A stretch of 64,000 nucleotides of DNA, from NCBI GenBank assembly GCA_964406605.1, contig CAYOSF010000014.1:21150-85149 (forward strand), in the 5' to 3' direction. Positions 1 to 8,882 of this stretch are shown piece after piece. The stretch is from CAYOSF01 sp964406605 (GTDB lineage Bacteria; Chloroflexota; Dehalococcoidia; DSTF01; RBG-16-68-14). Both the position numbers and the translations under genes were made by a program. The notes beneath the pieces are model-generated. The model had not been told where the DNA came from and searched no databases. It saw only the letters and a list, made by a program, of their open reading frames with translations. Within the stretch, counting starts at the first letter, position 1, and each line of letters opens with the position of its first letter.

Positions 1-1183
1 GCCTGGTCAGCTTCACGTTCAAGTCTCTTGCCGCGCCGATCGGCTGCCAGTAGATCGGGCGGGCCTCCGTCACCGGCTCGTAGCTCGCGAGCGACTCCAC
101 CACCGAAGGCAGGAACTGGAGCGGCGCCATGAGCTGGCCGCGACCGAGACTGTGGGTCACGCCAATAAGATAGCCGACGAGCCGCGCCATCGCGTCCTCC
201 CGACCCTCCGCGCAGCCGAAGTCCATGAGCGCCGTGTTCTCGATAACACGCTTCTCGCCGGTCTTCCTGTGGCGCCAAACCTCGCGCATGTGCTTGCCTT
301 TGTCCCAGAGCCCCGCACAGGCGACGATTCGTCCGCCCTCCTCGAGCACGTAGTAGTCCTGCCAGCCGTAGACCGGCACCCAGAAGTCCGGCTTTGGCCC
401 CCAGAACGAATCGTCCAGCTTCCCCTGCAGGTGCTCGACGGTATAGGGGCGGAACAGGTCCAGGCCCCGGTGAGTCCTGTTGATCAGCGCCACGCAGCGC
501 CGGACATCAGATCGACGCGAGGGCCTGATGCCATCGGCCTCGCCCTCGAAAGGACAACACGCGAAGCAATGGATGCTGGCCGTGGTGCCCCGCCGGCTCC
601 GGCGGCGACGGTAGTAGTACGTGGCCAGGGCCTCCCAGCCCAGGGCGCGTCGGGGTACCGTGCGCAACAGACGGCCCAGTCCCTGTCCTCTGGCGTCCGT
701 CCGGGTCCTCCATGCCGACTCGATCTGGACGGTGACGCGCTTCCCCCCGACCAGCGTGTTCCTCGCCGAGTGCACGATCGCCGCCAGGATGGCCCCTCGG
801 TCCTCGGCCACCTGGATGCTCACGTTCTCCTGCAGCCGGAATTGGGCAAAGGCGTACGGGCTGCGTTCCACCGTCACCTCCCACTCGCCGTCGTTCTCGG
901 GCGAGTGGGCGTAGAGCTCGGCGAGCGCCTCGTCGTCGCCCCACGTCGCCTCCCGGACCCGCAGCGTGCCGCTGATCAGCCGTTCGCGCCGGTCGAGGTC
1001 CCGCTGAATCCTCTTGAGCGCTCCCTGGCCTCGCCTCAGCCAGCGACCGACGTCGGCGCGGCGCACTCGGAGCTCGTACGCCCGCTCGAGCACCGGTTCG
1101 GGCCAGCCATGCTCTCGCCAGGCTGCACGCACCGCATCCGGTATCTCCCCCGGCCGCTCGAAGATCGAGCGATCGCCGGCCAT
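1..1183 (-). CDS. GNAT-fold N-acetyltransferase-like protein, 3' end beyond the window
   Basis: Reads leftward from ATG at 1183 and is open to the window edge (394 codons, no stop), so the C-terminus is missing. A strong Shine-Dalgarno (GGGAGG) sits 8 bases before the ATG. The N-terminal half carries a GNAT-like stretch (ATWGDDEALAELY, then a basic GQGLGRLL turn that resembles the acetyl-CoA binding R/Q-x-x-G-x-G/A loop). A second similar unit follows (RRSDVRRCVALINRTHRG, later YYVLEEGGRIVACAGLW), so this is probably a tandem GNAT protein. The substrate cannot be told. It lies 272 bases downstream of the molybdoenzyme gene on the same strand, with a perfect hairpin between them. The fold call is moderately secure; the function is not. 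Confidence 0.7.
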   Translation of the reverse strand, partial: MAGDRSIFERPGEIPDAVRAAWREHGWPEPVLERAYELRVRRADVGRWLRRGQGALKRIQRDLDRRERLISGTLRVREATWGDDEALAELYAHSPENDGEWEVTVERSPYAFAQFRLQENVSIQVAEDRGAILAAIVHSARNTLVGGKRVTVQIESAWRTRTDARGQGLGRLLRTVPRRALGWEALATYYYRRRRSRRGTTASIHCFACCPFEGEADGIRPSRRSDVRRCVALINRTHRGLDLFRPYTVEHLQGKLDDSFWGPKPDFWVPVYGWQDYYVLEEGGRIVACAGLWDKGKHMREVWRHRKTGEKRVIENTALMDFGCAEGREDAMARLVGYLIGVTHSLGRGQLMAPLQFLPSVVESLASYEPVTEARPIYWQPIGAARDLNVKLTR

Positions 1184-1204
1184 CACTTACCTCCCAGGAA
1201 ACCT

Positions 1205-1235
1205 GCGAGCCCGCCTCCTCAGGAAGCGGGCTCGC
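1205..1235 (-). other. Perfect 10-bp hairpin just upstream of the GNAT gene
   Basis: GCGAGCCCGC at 1205-1214 pairs exactly with GCGGGCTCGC at 1226-1235 across an 11-base loop. In the minus-strand direction it ends 22 bases before the GNAT start codon and only a short TTT follows. It could be a weak terminator for the upstream molybdoenzyme transcript or an mRNA structure in the GNAT leader. The poor T-tract makes a strong terminator unlikely. Confidence 0.5.
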
Positions 1236-1455
1236 GCAATCTACTCTATGTAACTTCCGTCAGAAACGCCCGCTTCGTCCCCAGTCGCCACCGCTCCGGC
1301 CGCATGGAACCAGCAACCGTGGGCGTGGGTGGGAGTACCTTGAGCCATCTGCCATATCGATACCTCTTAGCGTGCTCCACTATCCTACGCGGAGCATGGC
1401 CGCTCGTCAAGTGCGCGATCTGCCGACCGGCGACGACCGACGCGAGTTCTGCGTC

Positions 1456-4308
1456 TCAGGCTGAGCCCGTCTGCGCGACAAGTGCTCGACTGCCTGATGC
1501 CGGGCGAGGCCGCCTGTTCTCTCCCAGCTTCTGGACGTCCACGCGCACCGCCCGGTCCACCGGCGTCGGCTGCCACTGCAGAGGCCAGTAGCGTAGGTGG
1601 CCGTAGCCGCCCGCCAGGTGCAGCCACTTCACCATCCCCGGCTCCACGTCCATCGAGCCCCGCCAGCCCCGGAACTGGTACGGGTCCCAGCCGTTGTAGC
1701 AGATCACCTGCCCCGGCCTGACCGAAGGCGATAGCTTCACCGGTACCAGGAAGTCCCCCGCATCGTTGTAGACCCGCACCTCCTCGTCGTCCTCGATGCC
1801 CCGCGCCTGCGCGTCCACCGGGCTCATCACCAGGTGCGGCCGTCCCCGGTGCGTCTGCAGCAGCATCCGGTTCGCGATGTTGATGGAGTGGATGCTCCAG
1901 CGGTTGTGGCCTGAGGTCATGGCGAAGGGGTAGTCGCCGCCCATCTTCGGGTTCTCCTTGTGGGTGGGGAACCCCTCGCCCGCCTCCAGGAACCAGGGGT
2001 GGTCGATGTAGAACTGGGCGCGGCGGGTGAGCGTCGGGTACGGCAGCTTCTTCTGGGTGTGCCAGGTCGAGTGGACGAATGTCTCGTCCGGCTTGATGTC
2101 GCTGGCTTGATTCGCGTCCATTACGGAAAGACCCAGGTGCGTGAAGCGCCGGTATCCATCTCTTTTCAGCGTTGACAGCGTCGTGTCCTCCGGCAGGGAT
2201 CCGGCGGCAACACCGTCGCGCACCATCTCGCCGGCCATCCGCTCCTCCGTGGCAAGGGCGCCCCCTAGCGTGAGTTGGTCGTGCAGTCCCCGCAACGAAC
2301 GGGCATTGCCCTGGCCGTCGGCGTACTCCTTGAGACCTCGCGCTCGTGCGCGCTGTTCCAGCTTCGTGGCCAGGAGCAGTGATATCTCCCACTCGGTCTT
2401 CGCATCGCCCGGCGGCTTCGCCGACTGCTCCGTGTGGATGAGCAACAGCATGTGGGGCGTCGACATGTGGAAACCCGACGACTCGTACTCGTTGGCTACA
2501 GGCAGCACGATGTCCGACCAGCGCGCCGTGGTGCTCATGCGCCAATCGAGTGTCACCACTTTGTTCAGCTTCGGCCACAGGTGGCGCAGCAGTTGTGTCC
2601 CTCCCCCGCGCACCCGCCGCAGGGTGTTGCCGGCGACATTGAACAGCACGCGCGGGCGGGTCTTCGGCGCGGGCCGGGCGACGCCTTGCCACCACCCCTT
2701 GTCCACCGCCTCCCGGAAGTACTCGTCGAAGGGACGCTTCATGGCGGGGTCGCCCCACTCGCGGTTGTTCCATCGCTCGCGGTAGCCGCAGTGGTGGTAC
2801 CAGAAGAATGCCGGCGGGATGAGGAGGAGGCTCCCCGCAGACGCGGCCCGGCAGGCCATCTCGATGCCCGCCATCTCCTCGGTCCAGGTGGTATCGGCGC
2901 TCTTCACTTCGGCCAGCATGTTCGCGTAGACGCCCAGGACCGTCTTCGTCGCGCGCCGGCCCGGCCGGCCCTTCCGGGCCACGATGCCGGGCCCGTCGAA
3001 GAAACCCACGGACCAGCAGCCCACTCCTGTCCCCTTGCGCCCCCAGTTTCCGGTCAACCCGAGGAGCAGGAGGATCGACCGAAGCATCAGGTCCGCGTGG
3101 TAGTACTTGAGCGACGTGCCGCCCGCCCAGACCTGCGTCCGCTTCTGGGCCGCCTTACGCCCCAGCGACCGTATCGCATCCGGATGAACGCCGCAGATCT
3201 TCGAGGCCTTCTCCGGTGTGTAGCTGCGGTTCAGATGCTGCCGCAGCAGCTCGAACGCAGACGCGACCGTCACCCGCGAGCCGTCCTTCAGACGCACGCG
3301 GTGCCGTCCCTCCAAAGCCGGCTTCACCTTCCCCCACCGCAGCGTTCCCTTTGGTGCGGCCGCCAGGCGGCGCTTCTCCGTGTCCCAGGCATAGAACTGC
3401 TCGTCCGAGCCGCCTTCCTTGAGATCGGATTCCCGCAGGAATCGCCCGGTATCGAGACGCACGAGCAGCGGGAGGTCCGTCTGCTCCTTCACGAACCGCT
3501 CGTTATAGATTCCCTCCTCGATGATCACCTGCGAGGCGGCGAGCGCCCAGGCCGCGTCGGTCCCCGTGCGCACCGGGTAGTAGTAATCGGCCTGGATGTG
3601 CGATGGGCTGCAGTCCGGGGCGAACAGCACAACCTCTGTCCCCTGGTAGCGGGACTCGACGGTGTAGTGCGACGTCGCGATGACGGTGTAGACCGGATTG
3701 GCCTGGAATATGATCAGAAGCTCCGTATGAAAGGCATCGTCCAGGCTGCTGCAGACGTTGAACTTGCCGAAGGTGAGGTAGATGCCCGGGCTGAAATCGT
3801 TGATCTCCGCGTTGACGTCCGTCGTCAGGCCGCCGAGCATGTTCATCAGCCGCCCGTGGCCGGAGCCGGTCCACGTGCCGCCCTCGGCGCCCATCGCGGT
3901 GATGATCGACTCAGGCCCGACCTCCTCGATGGCGTCGAGCAGCGCGTCTGCGACCTCGGTGACCGCCGTGTCCCAGGAGATCTCCTCCCACTTCCCTTCA
4001 CCCCGCTTGCCCACGCGTCGGAGTGGGTGAAGCACCCGCTCCTGGCCGTACAGAGTGCGGCTCCAGGCCACGCCCTTCTGACAGCCCATCGGGTTGTAGT
4101 CCGGCACGCCCTCCTCGATCATCTTGAACGTGCCGGCCTGCTCCTCCCGCACGACCTTGCCGTCGCGGACATAGACGCGCATCGGGCAGTTGCCGGGGTA
4201 GCAGTCGACGCAATGGGTCCCCCAGTGGACCTCATCCCAGGACCACCTGTCACGGTAGGCATCCGTCCACGACCCCGCTGCACCTCGCCCTCTGACTCGC
4301 GGTTTCAT
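1456..4308 (-). CDS. Molybdopterin oxidoreductase, type II DMSO-reductase family catalytic subunit (copy 1)
   Basis: 950 residues. The N-terminus has the His/Cys pattern of type II enzymes (NarG, DdhA, EbdA, ClrA, SerA): H32-x3-C36-x4-C41-x34-C76, ending in the GCQKG motif typical of the group; this should bind the FS0 [4Fe-4S] cluster. INDFSPGIYLTFGKF holds a candidate Asp ligand to molybdenum. The C-terminal domain (YNGW, KWLHLAGGYGHLRYW) matches the dinucleotide-binding end of the family. The ATG at 4308 is preceded by AGAGGAGG; the frame is open for another 95 codons upstream but has no better start. No Tat signal is visible and no beta or gamma subunit gene adjoins, unlike known type II operons. 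The substrate is unknown. It is a clear paralog of the gene at 14278-17064. Confidence 0.9.
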   Translation of the reverse strand: MKPRVRGRGAAGSWTDAYRDRWSWDEVHWGTHCVDCYPGNCPMRVYVRDGKVVREEQAGTFKMIEEGVPDYNPMGCQKGVAWSRTLYGQERVLHPLRRVGKRGEGKWEEISWDTAVTEVADALLDAIEEVGPESIITAMGAEGGTWTGSGHGRLMNMLGGLTTDVNAEINDFSPGIYLTFGKFNVCSSLDDAFHTELLIIFQANPVYTVIATSHYTVESRYQGTEVVLFAPDCSPSHIQADYYYPVRTGTDAAWALAASQVIIEEGIYNERFVKEQTDLPLLVRLDTGRFLRESDLKEGGSDEQFYAWDTEKRRLAAAPKGTLRWGKVKPALEGRHRVRLKDGSRVTVASAFELLRQHLNRSYTPEKASKICGVHPDAIRSLGRKAAQKRTQVWAGGTSLKYYHADLMLRSILLLLGLTGNWGRKGTGVGCWSVGFFDGPGIVARKGRPGRRATKTVLGVYANMLAEVKSADTTWTEEMAGIEMACRAASAGSLLLIPPAFFWYHHCGYRERWNNREWGDPAMKRPFDEYFREAVDKGWWQGVARPAPKTRPRVLFNVAGNTLRRVRGGGTQLLRHLWPKLNKVVTLDWRMSTTARWSDIVLPVANEYESSGFHMSTPHMLLLIHTEQSAKPPGDAKTEWEISLLLATKLEQRARARGLKEYADGQGNARSLRGLHDQLTLGGALATEERMAGEMVRDGVAAGSLPEDTTLSTLKRDGYRRFTHLGLSVMDANQASDIKPDETFVHSTWHTQKKLPYPTLTRRAQFYIDHPWFLEAGEGFPTHKENPKMGGDYPFAMTSGHNRWSIHSINIANRMLLQTHRGRPHLVMSPVDAQARGIEDDEEVRVYNDAGDFLVPVKLSPSVRPGQVICYNGWDPYQFRGWRGSMDVEPGMVKWLHLAGGYGHLRYWPLQWQPTPVDRAVRVDVQKLGENRRPRPASGSRALVAQTGSA

Positions 4309-4383
4309 CTCGCCTCCTCTCAAGCCACCGGCGGCCCGTCTCCGATGCCACGCACTCCGCCGGCGTGGCGCGATGACGGCCCA

Positions 4384-4412
4384 AGGGTAGTGATTTTGCT
4401 CTGCGGCGTCAA
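4384..4412 (-). promoter_or_regulatory. Candidate promoter for molybdoenzyme copy 1
   Basis: On the minus strand: TTGACG (4412-4407), 17 bases, TACCCT (4389-4384). The predicted leader before the ATG at 4308 is about 70 bases. Confidence 0.45.
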
Positions 4413-4549
4413 ACGGCGCGAACGATGAAGCGGCAGGCGGCATACGGCCAGACATCACGCCGAGTGCCGCCCATATCAAAGCGAAACCCCGTTGCCGGCA
4501 CGCTGGCTGGATGAGCTCGCGCGCCACGGATGCCGGCCTTCTAACGCAT

Positions 4550-4578
4550 TTGCCCGCTGGTCGAGCGCCTGCTATAGC
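4550..4578 (+). promoter_or_regulatory. Candidate promoter for the MFS carrier
   Basis: TTGCCC (4550-4555), 17 bases, TATAGC (4573-4578). A second, weaker pair (TTGACC near 4606 and TACCCC near 4630) lies closer to the start codon. Confidence 0.35.
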
Positions 4579-4644
4579 ACTCGCAGACCCCATTCAGCCT
4601 CGCCATTGACCGCGTTGGTGGGGCAGGGGTACCCCACGAAAGGA

Positions 4645-5958
4645 GTGCAGCTGCTCTTCGGCAAGGCCTCGCGCCCCGGCCGGCCGGCAGGAAGGAACCG
4701 GCCGTTCTACGGCTGGGTCATCGTCGGCGTGGCGGTGATCGTATCTTTATGTCAAGTCAGCTTCTTCAATCCAGTCCTCGGTGTCTTCTTCGAGCCGCTG
4801 AGCAAGGAGTTCGGCTGGAACCGGGCCACCATGTCGGCGGCCATCACCATCGGCAGCATCGGCGGGGCGGTCATTTCCCCCCTGATCGGACGGATCATCG
4901 ACCGCTGGGGCTCGCGGCTGGTGGTGGCCTTCGGCAGCGCGCTCTGGGGGGTCTGCCTCCTGGCCCTGGCATTCACGCCGGCTCTGTGGTGGTTCTACCT
5001 CTTCTACGGTGCGGGCCGGACGACGGCGACGGGGGCCACCAGCCTGGGAACGACCGTCACCGTGTCGAATTGGTTCGTCAGGAACCGTGGATTCGCTCTC
5101 GGAGTCATGCTCCTGGGCAATCGCGCCGGCATGGCCCTCCTGCCCCTGGCGGTGCAGCTCGTTCTGCTGGTGTCGAGCTGGCGGACTGCCTGGGCAATGA
5201 TGGCCATCATGGTCCTGTCCCTATCTGTGCTGCCCAGCCTGCGGTTCCTTCGCCGCCGTCCCGAAGACATGGGCCTGCTGCCGGACGGCGCGGCCAGTGA
5301 GGCCGAAGCGGCCGAGATGTCCGTGGCGACCGCCGCCGAATCGGAGGAGCAGTGGACCCTGCGGGAGGCGCTCCGGACGCCCGCCCTGTGGTTGCTCACG
5401 CTGGCCACTTCCCAGATATTCATGGTGGGGGCCGCCATCAACCTCCACCAGATGCCCCATCTGGTAGACCAGGGTCTGTCCTCGACCCTGGCCGTGGGAG
5501 TGGTGAGCACGTTCGCGGTCTTCGGGGGCATCGGGGGCCTGCTCGGCGGGGTGGTGCAGCGCCGCCTTGGCGCCCGGTGGACCCTGGCGGCCTCTCTGGC
5601 AGCCGCGGCCTCGGGCATCGTGCTGCTGATCCACGCGGACAACCCAGGGCTCGCCTATCTGTACGGCGTCTGGTACGGGCTCGTGTTCGGGTCGGTCGTC
5701 ACCATGATGCAGGTGGTGTACGCGGAGTACTTCGGCCGCGACTCCCTGGGCAGCATCCGAGGGGCGGTGGCGCCCATTCAGATGACCTTCAACGCCACTG
5801 GACCGCTGCTCGCAGGCTGGGCCTTCGACGTCGCGGGAGACTACACGCGGATCTTCTGGATCTACGCGGGATTGCTGCTCCTTGCGTCGTTCTGGATGGT
5901 CATTGCGCGACGGCCCCGGCGGCCTGTCGCAGAGTCTGATGTAAGTCGAGGAAGCTGA
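4645..5958 (+). CDS. MFS transporter, monocarboxylate/oxalate-formate antiporter-like
   Basis: About 437 residues with the usual 12 hydrophobic segments, starting at FYGWVIVGVAVIVSL. The loop between helices 2 and 3 has the MFS signature form GRIIDRWGSR. The FYGW start and GWNRATMSAA pattern are typical of the OFA/monocarboxylate-type MFS carriers. A central cytoplasmic loop (EAEAAEMSVATAAESEEQ) splits the two six-helix halves. The start is uncertain: GTG at 4645 overlaps an AGGAG, CTG at 4651 has better spacing, and the frame is open back to 4492. It faces away from molybdoenzyme 1, so it may carry that enzyme's substrate or product, but this is only inferred from position. Confidence 0.85.
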   Translation: MQLLFGKASRPGRPAGRNRPFYGWVIVGVAVIVSLCQVSFFNPVLGVFFEPLSKEFGWNRATMSAAITIGSIGGAVISPLIGRIIDRWGSRLVVAFGSALWGVCLLALAFTPALWWFYLFYGAGRTTATGATSLGTTVTVSNWFVRNRGFALGVMLLGNRAGMALLPLAVQLVLLVSSWRTAWAMMAIMVLSLSVLPSLRFLRRRPEDMGLLPDGAASEAEAAEMSVATAAESEEQWTLREALRTPALWLLTLATSQIFMVGAAINLHQMPHLVDQGLSSTLAVGVVSTFAVFGGIGGLLGGVVQRRLGARWTLAASLAAAASGIVLLIHADNPGLAYLYGVWYGLVFGSVVTMMQVVYAEYFGRDSLGSIRGAVAPIQMTFNATGPLLAGWAFDVAGDYTRIFWIYAGLLLLASFWMVIARRPRRPVAESDVSRGS

Positions 5959-6329
5959 GCGCAGCCACAGCCTGCCGCCTCCCCAGCGAGCGGTGTGGTC
6001 CGGCGATGGCTGGACGCTTCTCCCTGCGGGCCACCAAAGTAAGGGTGAAAGCACAGCACCGCAGTGCGTGTTCAACGCTCAGCGCATATGAGCGAGCGGG
6101 GAAGGAGGCCATCCCGCAACGGCCAGGAGCCGGCACGCTGGGTCCCAAGCATGTGGCAGGACAGACACAGCAGGTGGTACCGTTCGTGAAAACAGACCCA
6201 CTCGCCGACACCAAAGGCATCCGCGGAGGAGCCGCGCCGAAGAGACACGGACCGCCGGAATGCTGTCAAGGTACGGAGCGATTCGACGCCAGGGGTAGAG
6301 ACGCCGACACAGGGAGAAGGAGCCCCACG
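5959..6329. other. Intergenic region, MFS carrier to methyltransferase
   Basis: 371 bases. The methyltransferase frame stays open back to 6006, but that stretch is Arg/Gly/Pro-rich, unlike a folded N-terminus, and has no good start. I see no clear promoter, terminator or repeat here. Confidence 0.5.
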
Positions 6330-7361
6330 GTGGAACAGACGCCCTCAGATGTCTTCTTCACGCCGCGAGATGACGGCTACCTAAGGCAGCTCCGAGAGGA
6401 GGAGGGCTTCTGGGACGAGCACGAGCAAACGCTGAGTTCCAGGCCGCCGCCCCCCGCTCTCCAGAGCTACTTCAATGAGCAAATGACCGGGGATCCGAAC
6501 CGTGAGTGGTTTGAAACGATCGCGGACTACGGTGATTTCCAGCACGGTTGCGTGCTCGGGGCCGGACCTGGCTTCGTGGAGACCCACTTGTTGGCCAAGC
6601 ACCCCCAGCTACACCTGATAATCCGCGACATCAGCCGAGGCGCACTCGAACGACTCCACACCCTGCTTGAGCGCGACTTCCCGGGGCGATCGGAAACTCA
6701 GCAGATCGACCTCAACTTCGTGGAACTCCCCGCCGACGCGTACGATCTCGTCGTCGCTCGGTCGACGATGCACCACATCCTGAATCTCGAGCATCTGGCG
6801 TACCAGACAAATCGCAGCCTGACCGCCGATGGCTACTTCTTCATGCAGGACGTGGTGTGCGAATCTCGCTTCCAGTTCAGCAAAGAGAAGAAGCGCCTCT
6901 TCGAAGCGTTCGTCGAGGGGACGTGGGATAGCCACGACTCCAAACCGAAGTTCCGCTGGCCGGATCGTGACAATTGGGCCTTCAGTCCGTTCGAATGCGC
7001 ACGCTCGGATGAGATTCTAGAGATCTGCGGCCGTTACTTGGAGACGGTATCAGTGCGGACGGCGGGGGCGCTGGCGACCTCGAACCTGTGGGTCGACCAG
7101 CCCGGATTCCTCCCACCCCCGGGAGACAGCCGTGCGCGGGCCCTGATACGCGCATTAAGACACGCCGCGTCACGCATGCGGCGCAGAATGCTCGGCCCAC
7201 GACTTGACGTTGAGCTTGCACGATCTCGGGAGAACCTGCTGTTCAGCATGGACAGAATCGTCAGCGAAACAGGATACCTGACACCGTTCCTCGCGTTCGC
7301 TATCTACCGGCGCCGCGCAGCAGCGCCAGGCCCCGATCTGGGCAACGCGGAGCCCCTCTAG
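6330..7361 (+). CDS. Class I SAM-dependent methyltransferase
   Basis: 343 residues from a GTG at 6330 that follows AGAAGGAG by 8 bases. Residues around 65-80 carry the glycine-rich SAM-binding motif I (VLGAGPGFVE). An acidic strand end (LIIRDIS) and the stretch YDLVVARSTMHHILNLEHL fit motifs II-IV of the Methyltransf_11/25 type. The C-terminal third is basic and not recognised. The substrate is not evident. It lies between the MFS carrier and the FAD oxidoreductase, all rightward, and may belong to the same catabolic block, but gaps of 371 and 80 bases argue for separate transcripts. Confidence 0.75.
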   Translation: MEQTPSDVFFTPRDDGYLRQLREEEGFWDEHEQTLSSRPPPPALQSYFNEQMTGDPNREWFETIADYGDFQHGCVLGAGPGFVETHLLAKHPQLHLIIRDISRGALERLHTLLERDFPGRSETQQIDLNFVELPADAYDLVVARSTMHHILNLEHLAYQTNRSLTADGYFFMQDVVCESRFQFSKEKKRLFEAFVEGTWDSHDSKPKFRWPDRDNWAFSPFECARSDEILEICGRYLETVSVRTAGALATSNLWVDQPGFLPPPGDSRARALIRALRHAASRMRRRMLGPRLDVELARSRENLLFSMDRIVSETGYLTPFLAFAIYRRRAAAPGPDLGNAEPL

Positions 7362-7441
7362 CCTGCCCCACGGCCCACAGGGTCGCCGTCCGTTGTACAC
7401 TGGGGGCGTTCGCATCGGACGCAGCACAGAGGAGGACAGAG

Positions 7442-8848
7442 ATGGTGCAGGACCTGGCTACTCGCAGCTACTGGCTCGGGCTGGACGAGTACGAACCCGA
7501 CGCCCCGTTGGAGGGCGAGATGCAGGCCGATGTTGTCATCGTCGGCGGCGGCTTCAGCGGGCTATGGACTGCCTACCACCTTCTCAAGGCCGACCCAGCC
7601 ATGACGGTGGTCGTTATCGAGGGGAGCGCCGTCGGCTACGGCGCCTCCGGGCGCAACGGCGGCTTCGCCATGACACTCCTGCACCGGAGCCTGCAGGACC
7701 TGGTCGATGCCGTAGGCGCGGATGAAGCGAAGGCGCTTCACCTCGGATCCGCTGAGGCGGTCCGCAACATCGGCAGCGTCTGTGAGGCCGAGGGGATCAA
7801 TGCCGACCTGCAGCCCAACGGTATCCTGACCGTCGCCAACAACCCGCTCCAGGACGAGCACATCACGCGCGAGCTGGAAACGGCGCAGCGGCTTGGGCTG
7901 AGCGGCTTCCAGTTCCTCGAGAAGGATGAGGTCCAGGCGGCGGTGCACTCGGAGACGTTCCGGTGCGCGCTCCGGGAGGAGACCTGCACCCTCCTCAACC
8001 CGGCCCGCCTTGCTCGAGGGCTCAAGGAGGCCGTCATCCGTGCGGGGGGCCGCGTCTTCGAGCAGACGCCGATGGACCGCTTCGACGAGACCAACGGAGG
8101 CGTCACCGTCCTTACGCCGAAGGGCAAGATCACTGCTCAGCGCACCCTCCTCGCCACGAACGCGTACAGCTCCCGCATCCCCGCCCTGAGCAAGCACGTG
8201 ATGCCGTTCTACTCGTACATTCTGCTCAGTGATCCCCTGACGGAGGAGCAATGGTCGCGGGTGGGCTGGGCCGGCCGCGAAGGCATGGAGGACCGCCGGG
8301 TGTTCCTCCACTACTTCCGCCCGACGGTGGACGGCCGCCTCATGTGGGCCGGCCGCGACGCCCCCTATCGACCCAACGGACCCGATCCCAAGTACGACCG
8401 CGACGATCGCGTCTTTGGTCGACTGGAGGAAAGCTTCGCCTGGACCTTCCCGCAGCTCAGCGATGTGAGCTTCCCGCACCGCTGGGGCGGCCCGATCGGG
8501 ATCACCGGCACCTTCGTGCCCTGCGCCGGCTGGTTGAAGGGCGAGCGCGTCGCCTACGCCTTCGGCTTCAACGGCCACGGCGTCTCCAACACCAACCTCG
8601 TGGCGATGGCGATGCGCGACCTCATCCTGGGTCGCGATACCGATTACACCCGACTCGCGATCATCGGCAAGAAGCCCATCGATCTCGGCCCGCGGTTACT
8701 GCGCGACCCCATGGTGCGCGCCAGCGTCGACTACCAGATCCGCCAGGACGACCTCGGGCAACCAGTGAAGCCTCCCCTCCTTGCCCGCTTGATGGAACGC
8801 ATCGCCCCGGCCACCCAGAGCATGCGCAAGGACGGCGAGGACAAGTAG
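7442..8848 (+). CDS. FAD-dependent amine/amino-acid oxidoreductase (DAO family)
   Basis: 468 residues, ATG preceded by GAGGAGG. The N-terminus holds the dinucleotide-binding motif VVIVGGGFSGLWTAYHL and the second FAD contact VVVIEGSAVGYGASGRNGG, as in glycine/D-amino-acid oxidases and gamma-glutamylputrescine oxidoreductase. The C-terminal FAD-closing region reads AYAFGFNGHGVSNTNL, typical of the family. It probably oxidises a secondary amine or amino acid in the cytoplasm. It is 34 bases upstream of a class III aminotransferase, which fits a shared pathway for an amine or amino acid. The exact substrate is not determined. Confidence 0.9.
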   Translation: MVQDLATRSYWLGLDEYEPDAPLEGEMQADVVIVGGGFSGLWTAYHLLKADPAMTVVVIEGSAVGYGASGRNGGFAMTLLHRSLQDLVDAVGADEAKALHLGSAEAVRNIGSVCEAEGINADLQPNGILTVANNPLQDEHITRELETAQRLGLSGFQFLEKDEVQAAVHSETFRCALREETCTLLNPARLARGLKEAVIRAGGRVFEQTPMDRFDETNGGVTVLTPKGKITAQRTLLATNAYSSRIPALSKHVMPFYSYILLSDPLTEEQWSRVGWAGREGMEDRRVFLHYFRPTVDGRLMWAGRDAPYRPNGPDPKYDRDDRVFGRLEESFAWTFPQLSDVSFPHRWGGPIGITGTFVPCAGWLKGERVAYAFGFNGHGVSNTNLVAMAMRDLILGRDTDYTRLAIIGKKPIDLGPRLLRDPMVRASVDYQIRQDDLGQPVKPPLLARLMERIAPATQSMRKDGEDK

Positions 8849-8882
8849 CGACCTCGAAATCAAGGGCCCACAGGAGGCAGGC

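Larger units (their letters stand above)
4309..4644. other. Divergent intergenic region, molybdoenzyme / MFS carrier
   Basis: A 336-base gap between two divergently transcribed genes. It holds one candidate sigma70-like promoter for each direction (4384-4412 leftward, 4550-4578 rightward). I see no strong inverted repeat that would mark an operator. Confidence 0.6.

Noticed and set aside
152..1591. Rightward frame of 479 codons at the left edge
   Set aside because: Antisense to the GNAT gene, which has a good ribosome site and domain motifs; the frame has low-complexity composition.
2434..4428. Long rightward frame of 664 codons across molybdoenzyme 1
   Set aside because: It is the antisense of a clear molybdoenzyme gene; the protein is His/Arg/Pro-rich with no family motif, as expected for high-GC shadow frames.
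6072..6269. Leftward frame containing CLSCH, a c-type haem motif
   Set aside because: A single motif in a frame with no ribosome site, signal peptide or neighbouring cytochrome genes; most likely chance.
6006..6329. N-terminal extension of the methyltransferase
   Set aside because: The extension is Arg/Gly/Pro-rich, and a clear AGAAGGAG plus GTG lies at 6330.
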